From the NCBI RefSeq assembly GCF_000711295.1, contig NZ_JOMJ01000003.1, positions 1,313,501-1,377,500 of the forward strand: 64,000 bases of DNA. Reading direction: 5' to 3'. Source of the DNA: Desulfohalovibrio reitneri. GTDB lineage: Bacteria; Desulfobacterota; Desulfovibrionia; Desulfovibrionales; Desulfovibrionaceae. A program made the position numbers and the translations under genes. Below the pieces are notes generated by a model. That model saw nothing but the letters and a program-made list of their open reading frames with translations, had not been told where the DNA came from and ran no database searches. Of this stretch, positions 7,444 through 16,408 are shown in pieces (the first letter of the stretch is position 1; each line of letters begins with the position of its first letter).

Positions 7444-9627
7444 TTACGGGTGCCCGCCGCCGGGCTTCTTGCGTTCGGCCAGGGCCTCGGACATGTGACG
7501 GACCTTGACCTTGGAGCCGCGCTTGTCCAGGCCGCCGCGGATCTGCATGACGCAGCCCGGGCAGTCGGTGACCAGCAGGTCGGCCCCGGACTCCTCGATG
7601 TGGTCCAGCTTGGTCTTAAGGATCTGCGAGGAGATGCGGGGGAACTTCACCGAGTAGGTGCCGCCGAAGCCGCAACAGACTTCCTCTTCCTTCATCTCCA
7701 CGTAGTCGTAGCCGCCGGTGCCCAGCAGCTTGCGCGGGGCCTCGTGCACGCCCATGCCACGGCAGAGGTGGCAGGGGGAGTGGTAGGCGGCGCGGGGCCC
7801 GCCCTGCTCGAAGTGCTCCTTGCCCATTTCAAGCTCTTCCTGGACGAAGGAGGAGTAGTCGATGACCTTGTCAGCGAAGCGCTGGGCCAGCAGGTGCCAC
7901 TCCGGATCGTTCTTGAACAGGTTCGGGTAGCCCTTGAGGTGCGAGGCGCAGGAGGGGCAGTGGCAGATGATGTAGTCCAGCTCCGCCGGATCGAAGGCGC
8001 GGATGTTCTGCTTGGCCACGTCCCGCTCGGTGGTGGTCTCGCCCATCATCATCAGGGGCAGGCCGCAGCAAGTCTGGGACATGGGGTAGCGCACGTCCAC
8101 CCGTTGCCCCTTGAAGGTCTCCATGCCCGATTCCAGGTGCTCGGGGTACAGGAAGTCCTCGGCGCAGCCGCCGAAGAGCCCCACCACGTAGCGGGGATGC
8201 TCCACCTTCTCTCGCAGCTTGGGGAACTTGTCGCGGAAGGGGGTGTCCGCCAGCTTGGGAATCTCGCGGAAGCCGTGCTCCTTGGAGAGCAGCATGGGCA
8301 GGTGGCGCTGGTACTTGCCCTTGTGGTCGGCCGAGGTCTTGGTGCCGAACATCTTCTGGGCGTAGCGCGCGCTGCGCAGCAGGCCGTGGAAGAAGCGGCG
8401 GTTGGACATGGCCTTGGACAGCAGGCGGGATTCCAGCTCGTGCCCCTCCTCGTCCTGGATGCGGGCCAGCACTTCCTTGATCATGCGCGGCAGGTCGATG
8501 CCCGCGGCGCAGACCGCCTTGCAGGCCTGGCAGTTGATGCAGTTCTTGACCAGGTTCTTGGCCTTGTCCCGGCCGTGGAAGAAGTAGGTCAGGATGAGGC
8601 CGATGGCCCCGATATAGATGTGGCCGTACTGGTGCCCGCCCACCATGCGGTAGACCGGGCAGACGTTGGCGCAGGCGCCGCAGCGGATGCAGCGCAGGAC
8701 TTCCTTGAACAGGGGGTCCTTGGACATGGCGGTGCGGCCGTTGTCCAGGAAGACGATGTGGTAGGACTTCTTGTTGTCCTCCGCCGCCTTGCACTCGCTC
8801 TGGCCCTTGATCCAGGTGACGTAGGAGGTGATGGCCTGGCCGGTGGCGTTGCGCGGCAGGGCCTTGAGCACCCGCAGGGCGTCGTGCAGGCTCGGGGTCA
8901 GTTTCTCCAGCCCGGCCAGGGCCACGTGCACGCGCGGCAGGGTGGTCACCAGGCGGGCGTTGCCCTCGTTGGTCACCAGGCCGATGGCGCCGCTGTCGGC
9001 CAGGCAGAAGTTGGCCCCGGAAATGCCCATGTCCGCGTCAACGTAGCGCTGGCGCAGCTCGCGCCGGGCCACCTTGACCAGCTTCTCGACCTCGTTGGGC
9101 TGGTTGGAGCCGGTGACCTGGCTGAACAGTCCGGCCACCTGGTCGCGGGAGAGGTGGATGGCGGGCATGACCATGTGGGTCGGGCCCTCGTGGCGAAGCT
9201 GGATGATCCACTCGCCCAGGTCCGTCTCCGTGACCTGCAGGCCTTCGGCCTCCAGGTGGTGGTTGAGGAGCGTCTCCTCGGCGGTCATGGACTTGGACTT
9301 GACGATGTTTTTGCAGTTCTCCTCGCGGGCGATGTCCGCGATGATCTCGTTGGCCTCGGCGGCGGTGCGGGCGCGGTGCACCTTCACCCCGGCTGCCTCG
9401 GCGTTCTTCTTGAACTCCTGGTAGAGCTCCTCCATGTGGCTGACGGACTCGTCCTTGGCCTCGGCGATCTCGGCGATGAGCGCGGCCGCGTCCATGCCGG
9501 CGAAGGCCTTGGCCCGCCCCTGGGGGTAGGCGCGGGCGAAGTTGTCCATGGCCTTGCGCAGGAACTCGTTGTCCAGCGCCTGGCCGACCTCTTCCCTGTA
9601 TTCCTTCAGGTCGTGTGCTTTCTGCAT
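7444..9627 (-). CDS. L-lactate dehydrogenase Fe-S subunit (LutA-LutB-like fusion)
   Basis: This 727-residue protein is the last gene of the operon. The N-terminal half (about 60-300) is a LUD domain. It is followed by two ferredoxin-type motifs, CIRCGACANVCPVYRM and CINCQACKAVCAAGI. The C-terminal third carries two CCG-type cysteine domains (CCGLPLMMMG and CHLCRGMG...CCGFGGTYS). This combines B. subtilis LutB and LutA in one chain, as in the Desulfovibrio L-lactate dehydrogenase. With the LutC-like protein encoded just upstream it should oxidise L-lactate to pyruvate on the cytoplasmic side. The start at 9627 follows GGAGGAG; the open frame extends 55 codons further but runs into the lutC gene. 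Confidence 0.9.
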   Translation of the reverse strand: MQKAHDLKEYREEVGQALDNEFLRKAMDNFARAYPQGRAKAFAGMDAAALIAEIAEAKDESVSHMEELYQEFKKNAEAAGVKVHRARTAAEANEIIADIAREENCKNIVKSKSMTAEETLLNHHLEAEGLQVTETDLGEWIIQLRHEGPTHMVMPAIHLSRDQVAGLFSQVTGSNQPNEVEKLVKVARRELRQRYVDADMGISGANFCLADSGAIGLVTNEGNARLVTTLPRVHVALAGLEKLTPSLHDALRVLKALPRNATGQAITSYVTWIKGQSECKAAEDNKKSYHIVFLDNGRTAMSKDPLFKEVLRCIRCGACANVCPVYRMVGGHQYGHIYIGAIGLILTYFFHGRDKAKNLVKNCINCQACKAVCAAGIDLPRMIKEVLARIQDEEGHELESRLLSKAMSNRRFFHGLLRSARYAQKMFGTKTSADHKGKYQRHLPMLLSKEHGFREIPKLADTPFRDKFPKLREKVEHPRYVVGLFGGCAEDFLYPEHLESGMETFKGQRVDVRYPMSQTCCGLPLMMMGETTTERDVAKQNIRAFDPAELDYIICHCPSCASHLKGYPNLFKNDPEWHLLAQRFADKVIDYSSFVQEELEMGKEHFEQGGPRAAYHSPCHLCRGMGVHEAPRKLLGTGGYDYVEMKEEEVCCGFGGTYSVKFPRISSQILKTKLDHIEESGADLLVTDCPGCVMQIRGGLDKRGSKVKVRHMSEALAERKKPGGGHP

Positions 9628-9649
9628 ATCTCCTCCGATGGGAGTGGGG

Positions 9650-10282
9650 CTACTTGTCCAGGAGCAGGACGTGCATCTCCAGCGGGCCGTGCACGCCGAG
9701 GGCCAGCACCCGCTCGATGTCCGCCGTGCGGGACGCGCCGGTGATGAAGGCGGTGTAGGACGGGTCCTTGCCGATGAGCTTGGACACCACATCTTCCGCC
9801 TCGTAGGTGTTGGCGAACAGCTTGCTCTTGGGCACCACGGCCACGAAGATCTCGGAGATCATGGTGGCCAGGCGGGTCTCCTCGGAGTCGGAGTCGAGGA
9901 TGACCGTGCCGGTGTCGGCGATGCCGCCCTGGCACAGGGCCACGCCGATGTCTGTGCCCGCAAGGTGGTCGCGCATTCCCTCGTCGATGCAGACGAAGCC
10001 GTTGTCGTTGCACTTCTTCTTGAGGGAGCCGAAGTCCTTCTTGTTCAGGTTGGGGGCGGCCACCAGCTTGGCTTGCTTGGTCTCGCACAGCCCCTCGGCC
10101 TTCTTGGACAGGGCCTCCTCGCAGCCGGAGATCAGAAGCTTGCAGGCTTCCTTCTTGCCGCACAGATCGACCACGTAGTCGAATGCCTTGGCCATGGAGG
10201 GAACTTCCTCCACCACGCAGGAGACCGCTTCCGCCTTGGCGGTAAAGGTCCGCAGCATCTCGTCCTTGTCTTGTGTGCTCAT
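9650..10282 (-). CDS. lutC: LutC-like LUD-domain protein of L-lactate dehydrogenase
   Basis: This 210-residue cytoplasmic protein is a single LUD domain. The C-terminal signature TGASRTADIERVLALGVHGP is the hallmark of LutC/YkgG proteins, and ADTGTVIL precedes it. It works with the Fe-S fusion protein encoded 22 bases downstream in L-lactate oxidation. It starts after a TTTGGAG site and lies 15 bases after acetate kinase. Confidence 0.88.
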   Translation of the reverse strand: MSTQDKDEMLRTFTAKAEAVSCVVEEVPSMAKAFDYVVDLCGKKEACKLLISGCEEALSKKAEGLCETKQAKLVAAPNLNKKDFGSLKKKCNDNGFVCIDEGMRDHLAGTDIGVALCQGGIADTGTVILDSDSEETRLATMISEIFVAVVPKSKLFANTYEAEDVVSKLIGKDPSYTAFITGASRTADIERVLALGVHGPLEMHVLLLDK

Positions 10283-10297
10283 ACACGCTCCAAATGG

Positions 10298-11512
10298 TTA
10301 GGCCCGCAGCGCAGTGTAGGTCTGCCTGGCGATTTCCAGCTCTTCATTGGTGGGCACAACCCACACCTGAACCGGGGAATCGTCAGTGGAAATGCGGCCT
10401 GGCGCCTTGAAACGGCCGCCGCCGGCCTGGTTGCGTTCCGGATCCACATGGACGCCGAGGCCGGACAGCCCCTGCAGGGACAATTCCCGGACCCGGTCGT
10501 CGTTCTCTCCCACCCCGGCCGTGAAGACGATGGCGTCCACACGGCCCAATGCGGCGAAATAGCCGCCGAAATACTTGCGGTTGCGGTAGGCCAGCATCTC
10601 CAGGGCCAGGGCGGCGCGCTCGTCGCCCGAGGCTGCCTTATCGTGCACGTCGCGCAGGTCGTTGCTGCCGCAGATGCCCTTCAGCCCGGACTCCTTGTTC
10701 ACCAGCTGGTCCATCTCCTCCAGGGAGTAGCCCCGCTCGCGGGCCAGGTAGAAGAGGATGGCCGGGTCGAAGTCGCCGGTGCGGGTGCCCATGATCAGCC
10801 CCGCCAGCGGAGTCATGCCCAGCGAGGTGTCCACGCACCGCCCTCCGGCCACGGCGGCCATGGAGGCGCCGTTGCCCAGATGGGCGGAGATGAGGTTCAC
10901 GTCCTCCACCTCGCGGCCCATGAGCTTGCACAGCTCGCGGGAGACGTAGGCGTGGGAGGTGCCGTGGAACCCGTAGCGGCGCACCCCGGCCTGCTCGTAC
11001 AGCTCGTAGGGGAAGGCGTACATGTAGGCGTGCGGGGGCATGGTCTGGTGGAAGGCGGTGTCGAACACGGCCACCTGTTCGGCGTTCGGAATGAGCTTGC
11101 GGGCCGTCCGGATGCCGGTGAGGTTGGGCGGATTGTGCAGCGGGGCCAGGGGGATGTGGGCCTCGATGGCCTGCTCCACCTCGTCGTTGATGCTGGTGGG
11201 GGCGTGGAAGCGCTCCCCGCCGTGCACCACGCGGTGCCCAACGGCCTCGATCTCGTCGGTGGAGGCCAGCACGCCGTGGTCGGCGTGGGTCAGGGCCTCC
11301 ATGACCAGGCGCAGACCGGCGTCGTGGTCGGGCACGGCGTCCTCGCGCTTGAACTCCGCACCCTTCTCGTTTTCGTATTCGAACTTGCCGGACGACTCGC
11401 CGATGCGCTCCACCGCGCCCTTGGCGCGGACGGCGCCGCCCTCCCCGCCTTGCATGGCGAAGAATTGGAACTTGATGGACGAGCTGCCGGAGTTGAGTAC
11501 CAGAACGTTCAT
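10298..11512 (-). CDS. ackA: Acetate kinase
   Basis: This 404-residue enzyme is full length for the family. It starts MNVLVLNSGSSSIKF (phosphate-binding loop) and carries VVHGGERF, FDTAFHQTMP, YGFHGTSHAYV and HLGNGASMAAV. It makes ATP from acetyl phosphate and ADP, releasing acetate. It follows pta by 14 bases and has a strong AAGGAGAT site. It completes substrate-level phosphorylation in lactate oxidation. Confidence 0.97.
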   Translation of the reverse strand: MNVLVLNSGSSSIKFQFFAMQGGEGGAVRAKGAVERIGESSGKFEYENEKGAEFKREDAVPDHDAGLRLVMEALTHADHGVLASTDEIEAVGHRVVHGGERFHAPTSINDEVEQAIEAHIPLAPLHNPPNLTGIRTARKLIPNAEQVAVFDTAFHQTMPPHAYMYAFPYELYEQAGVRRYGFHGTSHAYVSRELCKLMGREVEDVNLISAHLGNGASMAAVAGGRCVDTSLGMTPLAGLIMGTRTGDFDPAILFYLARERGYSLEEMDQLVNKESGLKGICGSNDLRDVHDKAASGDERAALALEMLAYRNRKYFGGYFAALGRVDAIVFTAGVGENDDRVRELSLQGLSGLGVHVDPERNQAGGGRFKAPGRISTDDSPVQVWVVPTNEELEIARQTYTALRA

Positions 11513-11526
11513 GTCAGCCGATCTCC

Positions 11527-13641
11527 TTATTTACTCTGCTTTTCCGCCTGGGCCTGCACCGCGGTGATGGCCACCGTATTCACGATGTCCTCCACCACGC
11601 AGCCGCGCGAGAGGTCGTTGACCGGCTTGTTGAGGCCCTGCAGCACGGGGCCGATGGCCACCGCGCCCGCGGCCCGCTGGACCGCCTTGTAGGTGTTGTT
11701 GCCGGTATTGAGGTCCGGGAAGATAAAGACCGTGGCCTGCCCCGCCACCTTGGAGTTGGGCGCCTTGGTCTTGGCGGTCTCCGGGTCGATGGCCGCGTCG
11801 TACTGCAACGGCCCTTCCAGGAGCAGGTCCGGGGCCCGCTCCTTGGCGATGGCCGTGGCCTCCACCACCTTCTGCACGTCCGTGCCGGAGCCGGACTCGC
11901 CGGTGGAATAGGAGAGCATGGCCACGCGCGGCTCGATGCCGAATATCTCCGCCGTCTGGGCGGAGTTGATGGCGATCTCGGCCAGCTGCTGGGCGTTGGG
12001 GTTGGGGTTCACGGCGCAGTCGCCGAAGACCAGCACACGGTCGCGCAGGCACATGAAGAAGGCCGAGGAGACGATGGAGAAGCCCGGCTTGGTCTTCACG
12101 AACTCGAAGGCGGGACGGATGGTCTGGGCGGTGGTGGTCACCGAGCCCGAGACCATGCCGTCCGCGTCACCCAGGTGCACCATCATGGTGCCGAAGTAGG
12201 TGGGGTCGAGCATGCGGTCGGCCGCGTCCTCCAGGCGCACGCCCTTGTGCTGGCGGGCCTGGAAGTAGGTCTCGGCGTACTCCTCCTGCCGCTCGAAGGT
12301 GGATGGGTCCACAATGCGGGCGCCTGAGATATCCAGGCCGAACTGGGAGGCCTTGGAGTGCACCTCCTCCTCGCCGCCGACCAGGATGATGTCGGCCACC
12401 TTGCGGCGCAGCAGGATGTCCGTGGCCCGCAGCACCCGCTCGCTGGTGCCCTCGGGCAGCACGATGCGCTGGGGATCGGCCGCGGCCCGCTGCACCAGTC
12501 CGTACTCGAACATCTTCGGCGTCACCCGGCTGGAGCGCTCGGCCAGGATGCGGTCGGACAGCTCGCCCACGTCCACGTTGGACTCGAAGACGCCCAGGGC
12601 GGTGGCGATCTTCTTGGGATCGTCCGCCCCGATGCGTCCGTACAGCTCGTTGAGCTTCTGAGTGGTGAGGTGGGTGTGTTCCTTGACCGACACGATGGGC
12701 ACCGGCACGCCGGTCCAGCCTTCGATGAGCTTGTGCACCGCTGGCGGAGGCTGCAGCCCGCCGGTGAGCACCATGCCGGAGATGTCCGGGTACTGGGAGG
12801 AGAGCCTGGAGGCCAGGGAGGCCAGGATGATGTCCGAGCGGTCCCCGGGGGTGATGATCAGCGCGCCCTGGTCGATGTACTCCAGGAAGTTGCCGATCTG
12901 CATGGCCGCGATGAGGTACTCCTCGATGAGGGTCTCCATCTGGCCGTGCCCGTAGATCACCTGCCCCTTCAGCCACTTGGCCACGTCCTTCATGGTGGGG
13001 TTGCCCAGCGTCTCCACCTCGGGAATGGCGTAGGCCAAAAGCGGCTCCTTGCAGCGCACCTTGCACTGCAGGCTCTTGGCCAGGGCCTGGCAGTCGTCGC
13101 AGGCAAGCCGGTTGACGATGGCCGCCAGGATGTCGACCCCGGCTTCCTCCAGGGTCTCGATGGTGCCCTGGGCCAGGGACATGACCTCTTCCGCCGTCTT
13201 GCCGCGGCCGTTGGCCACGAAGAGCACGGGCGCGCCGAGGTTGGCGGCCATCTCCGCGTTGAGCTCGAACTCGAAGGCCGGGTCCTTGCCCAGGAAGTCG
13301 GTGCCTTCGCAGAGCACGAAGTCGTACTCCTGCTCCAGCTCCTTGAACTTGCCGAGCACGGTCTCCAGGAGCACGTCGCGGCGGCCGGTGTTGATCAGCT
13401 CCCGCGCTTCGCGCAGGTGCATGGCATAGGCCTGCTCGTACTCCTGATCCAGGTTGAAGGCCTTGCGGATCAGCTCGATGTCGTGGTCCCGGCCTTCCTC
13501 CTCGGCGGCTCCGGCGGTGATGACCGGCCGGAAAATGGCCGGCCGACCCACCTTGCGCAGGATCTCCTGCATGACTCCGAGGACGATGGCCGATTTGCCG
13601 CTGCGGCTTTCGGTGGCGGTTATGTAGAGGCTGCGGGACAT
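11527..13641 (-). CDS. pta: Phosphate acetyltransferase (long form)
   Basis: This 704-residue long-form Pta has three parts. There is an N-terminal P-loop domain (SLYITATESRSGKSAIVLG, about 1-220, BioD-like), a central DRTGG domain (about 225-345) and the C-terminal catalytic PTA domain (about 375-700) with VLPEGTSERVL, GMVSGSVTTTAQT and MLSYSTGESGSG. It converts acetyl-CoA and phosphate to acetyl phosphate for acetate kinase. The N-terminal and DRTGG parts are known in E. coli to mediate allosteric control. It starts after GAGGGGAG, 25 bases downstream of the Fe-S subunit gene. Confidence 0.96.
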   Translation of the reverse strand: MSRSLYITATESRSGKSAIVLGVMQEILRKVGRPAIFRPVITAGAAEEEGRDHDIELIRKAFNLDQEYEQAYAMHLREARELINTGRRDVLLETVLGKFKELEQEYDFVLCEGTDFLGKDPAFEFELNAEMAANLGAPVLFVANGRGKTAEEVMSLAQGTIETLEEAGVDILAAIVNRLACDDCQALAKSLQCKVRCKEPLLAYAIPEVETLGNPTMKDVAKWLKGQVIYGHGQMETLIEEYLIAAMQIGNFLEYIDQGALIITPGDRSDIILASLASRLSSQYPDISGMVLTGGLQPPPAVHKLIEGWTGVPVPIVSVKEHTHLTTQKLNELYGRIGADDPKKIATALGVFESNVDVGELSDRILAERSSRVTPKMFEYGLVQRAAADPQRIVLPEGTSERVLRATDILLRRKVADIILVGGEEEVHSKASQFGLDISGARIVDPSTFERQEEYAETYFQARQHKGVRLEDAADRMLDPTYFGTMMVHLGDADGMVSGSVTTTAQTIRPAFEFVKTKPGFSIVSSAFFMCLRDRVLVFGDCAVNPNPNAQQLAEIAINSAQTAEIFGIEPRVAMLSYSTGESGSGTDVQKVVEATAIAKERAPDLLLEGPLQYDAAIDPETAKTKAPNSKVAGQATVFIFPDLNTGNNTYKAVQRAAGAVAIGPVLQGLNKPVNDLSRGCVVEDIVNTVAITAVQAQAEKQSK

Positions 13642-13666
13642 TGACTCCCCTCGGCTGGTGTTGCGG

Positions 13667-14947
13667 TTACTTCAGGCCCTCGGCGTAGACCTCGACGACG
13701 TGGCGCACCGGGGTATTCTCCCCCTTCTGGGAGAGCATGTCGGAGATCTGCATCATGCAGGCCGGACAGGAGGTGGCCGCCAACTCGGCGCCGCTTTTGC
13801 CGACGTTCTCGGCCTTGCGCTGGCCGATGGTGCGGGACAGGTCGTAGTGCTCCAGGGAGAAGGAGCCGCCGCAGCCGCAGCAGGTGGCCGCCTCGGGCAT
13901 CTCCGTGAACTCCACGCCGCGGCTCGCCTTGAGCACGTTGCGGGGCTGGGCGGTGACCTTCAGCGAGTTCCGCAGGTGGCAGGGGTCGTGGTAGGTGACC
14001 TTCTTGCCGCCGTGGGCCTCGCCCGGCTCCACGCCGAGCACGTCCACCAGGAACTGGGAGATGTCCATGACCTTGCCGCTCATGGCCTTGGCCCGTTCCC
14101 GGCGGGTGTCGTCCTCCACCATCATGGGCCACACGTCCTTGAGCGTGGCCGCGCAGGTGGCGCACACAGTGATAATGTAATCGAAGTCTCCCTTTTCGAA
14201 AAGGGAGAGGTTGGTTTCCACCATCTTCTCGAAGGACTTCCGCTCGCCCGAGGACAGGGCGGGGATTCCGCAACAGGCCTGTCCGTGGGGCAGGTAGATC
14301 CCCACGCCGTGGTGGCGAAGCACCTTGAGGGTCGCCTCGGCCACGCGGGGATAGACCTTGTCCGTGACGCAGCCGGGGAAGAAGGCCACGCGCATCCCGG
14401 AGGAGCCCCGGGGCTCGTTCAGCTCGCCCTGCGTCTTGTGGAAGGGCTTGTCCGCCAGGTTGGGATAGTGGCGGTCCCCCAGGGGCGAGGCGAAGCGGGC
14501 GCAGGACGTGCCCATGACCTCGCTGGCCTTCTTGGAGAATACGCCCTGGAAGCGCGAGCCCAGCCCGACGATCTTGTCGAACAGCTGGGGCCGGGTCATG
14601 AGTTGCTGGAAGATGACCTTCTTGGCGGGGGGCAGCCCCATGTACCCGGTGAGAATGGCCCGGGCCTTGAGGAAGATGTCCACCACCTTCACCCCTGAGG
14701 GGCAAGCCGCCTGGCAGGAACCGCACAGCAGGCAGCGGTCCAGGCGCTCCTTGACCCCCTTGGGATCCTTGATCATCTCGTGGGCCAGCCCGTCCAGCAG
14801 GGCCAGCTTGCCCCGGGCCACGTCGGCCTCCCGCCCGGTCTGGGCGAAGACCGGGCACTGCGCCTGGCACATGCCGCAGCGCATGCAGCCGACGAGTTCG
14901 TCGTCCAGCTCGCCAAGCAGTTTGATGAGTTCCTGAATCTCGGCCAT
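13667..14947 (-). CDS. D-lactate dehydrogenase Fe-S subunit (GlcF-like)
   Basis: This 426-residue protein has two N-terminal [4Fe-4S] motifs, CMRCGMCQAQCPVF and CLLCGSCQAACPSG. Two C-terminal CCG domains follow (CCGIPALSSG; CHLRNSLKV...CCGCGGSFSLEHYD). It should take electrons from the FAD subunit encoded 8 bases upstream and pass them to the membrane pool or a carrier. The order FAD subunit then Fe-S subunit matches the Desulfovibrio D-lactate dehydrogenase. Glycolate oxidase GlcF is the other member of the family, but the operon makes lactate the likely substrate. It starts after AGGAGGGG. Confidence 0.9.
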   Translation of the reverse strand: MAEIQELIKLLGELDDELVGCMRCGMCQAQCPVFAQTGREADVARGKLALLDGLAHEMIKDPKGVKERLDRCLLCGSCQAACPSGVKVVDIFLKARAILTGYMGLPPAKKVIFQQLMTRPQLFDKIVGLGSRFQGVFSKKASEVMGTSCARFASPLGDRHYPNLADKPFHKTQGELNEPRGSSGMRVAFFPGCVTDKVYPRVAEATLKVLRHHGVGIYLPHGQACCGIPALSSGERKSFEKMVETNLSLFEKGDFDYIITVCATCAATLKDVWPMMVEDDTRRERAKAMSGKVMDISQFLVDVLGVEPGEAHGGKKVTYHDPCHLRNSLKVTAQPRNVLKASRGVEFTEMPEAATCCGCGGSFSLEHYDLSRTIGQRKAENVGKSGAELAATSCPACMMQISDMLSQKGENTPVRHVVEVYAEGLK

Positions 14948-14955
14948 GTCCCCTC

Positions 14956-16341
14956 CTAGGTCCCGATGATCTTGCCGGGATTGAGGATGTTGTTGGGGTC
15001 GAGGGCGGCCTTCATCTTACGGCAGTAGGCGATGGTGGCCGGAGAGGTCTCCTTCTCCATCCACTGCGACTTGGCGATGCCGATGCCGTGCTCGCCGGAG
15101 AGGGTGCCGCCCATGCCCAGGGCTTCCTCGAAGATGGCGTTGACGGCCTCTTCCACGCGGTGCCACTCGTCCTTGTCGCGCTTGTCGGTCATGATGGTGG
15201 GGTGGAGGTTGCCGTCGCCCGCGTGGCCGAAGGTGCCGATGGTCAGCTTGTACTCGTCGGCGATGCGGCCCAGGGCGGTCATCATGTCCGGCATCTTGGA
15301 GCGGGGGACGGTGGCGTCCTCAAGCACGCAGGTGGGCCGGAAGTTGGCCAGGGCGGGCAGCGCGTCGCGCCGGGCCTGCCAGAGCTGGCCCTTGTGCTCG
15401 GCGTCGCGGGCGATCTCAATGGAACGCACGCCCTCTTCCTTGCAGATTTTCTCGATCTTCTCGGCGTCCTCCTTGACCTGCACGGGGTGGCCGTCCACCT
15501 CGATGAGCAGCAGGGCGGCCGCGTCGGTGGGCAGCCCGGCGCCGCGGAAGCCCTCCACGGTGCGGATGGTCACGTTGTCCATGAACTCCAGGGTGCAGGG
15601 CACGATCTTATTGCGGATGATGGAGGCCACGGTGCGGGAGGCGTCCTGCACATCGTCGAACACGGCCATCATGGCCTGGGAGGCCTGCGGCGGCGGGACG
15701 AGCTTGAAGATGAGCTTGTTGAAAACGCCCAGGGTGCCCTCGGAGGCGGACATCAGGCCGGGCAGGTTGTACCCGGTGACGCACTTCACGGTGCGGGAGC
15801 CGGAAGTGACCTGCTCGCCGTCCACGTCGAAGAAGTCGATGCCCATGAGGTAGTCCTTGGTCACGCCGTACTTCAGGCCCCGCAGGCCACCGGCGTTTTC
15901 GGCCACGTTGCCGCCCAGGGTGGACACGGCCTGGGAGCCGGGGTCCGGGGGATAGAAGAGGCCGCGGGAGGCCACTTCGGCGGCGAACTTGGCTGTCACC
16001 ACGCCCGGCTGGCAGACGGCGTAGAGGTCTTCCTCGTTGATCTCCAGCACCTGGTTCAGGGCGCCGGTGAGAATGACCACGCCGCCCTGCTCGGGAATGG
16101 TGCCTCCGGAGAGGTTGGTTCCGGCGCCGCGCACCGTCAGGGGCAGGCCCTTCTGGTTGCAGGCGCGGGTCACGCGGGCGAGCTGGTCCTCGGTGGTGGG
16201 GCGCACGGCCAGGGCCGGGGCCTTGGAGGGCAGCACCGCCGAATCGTAGGAATAGGCGTGCAGATCGGCCTCGTGGGTCATGACGTTGTCCGCCCCGACG
16301 ATGGCCTCGAAATCCTTGGCGAGGGTGGTGGCGTCGGCCAT
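14956..16341 (-). CDS. FAD-linked D-lactate dehydrogenase (GlcD/Dld-II-like)
   Basis: This 461-residue flavoprotein has an N-terminal PCMH-type FAD-binding domain (about 35-215) with VRGAGTNLSGG and PDPGSQAVSTLGGNVAENAGG. It has a C-terminal FAD-oxidase domain with GTFGHAGDGNLHP and SGEHGIGIAKSQWM. It should oxidise D-lactate (possibly also glycolate) to pyruvate and pass electrons to the GlcF-like partner. It starts after AAGGAGAT, downstream of the permease and behind a conspicuous hairpin. Confidence 0.92.
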   Translation of the reverse strand: MADATTLAKDFEAIVGADNVMTHEADLHAYSYDSAVLPSKAPALAVRPTTEDQLARVTRACNQKGLPLTVRGAGTNLSGGTIPEQGGVVILTGALNQVLEINEEDLYAVCQPGVVTAKFAAEVASRGLFYPPDPGSQAVSTLGGNVAENAGGLRGLKYGVTKDYLMGIDFFDVDGEQVTSGSRTVKCVTGYNLPGLMSASEGTLGVFNKLIFKLVPPPQASQAMMAVFDDVQDASRTVASIIRNKIVPCTLEFMDNVTIRTVEGFRGAGLPTDAAALLLIEVDGHPVQVKEDAEKIEKICKEEGVRSIEIARDAEHKGQLWQARRDALPALANFRPTCVLEDATVPRSKMPDMMTALGRIADEYKLTIGTFGHAGDGNLHPTIMTDKRDKDEWHRVEEAVNAIFEEALGMGGTLSGEHGIGIAKSQWMEKETSPATIAYCRKMKAALDPNNILNPGKIIGT

Positions 16342-16362
16342 GGAGAATCTCCTTATTTGAAA

Positions 16363-16391
16363 GCGGCGGCCCCCGGTGCGGGAGCCGCCGC
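16363..16391 (-). terminator. Intra-operon hairpin after the permease gene
   Basis: GCGGCGGC (16363-16370) pairs with GCCGCCGC (16384-16391), with further G/C pairing towards the loop. On the minus strand it falls between permease and dehydrogenase and is followed only by TTTC. It looks like an mRNA-stabilising or partial-termination element rather than a full terminator. Confidence 0.45.
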
Positions 16392-16408
16392 GTTGACGTT
16401 TCGTTCGT

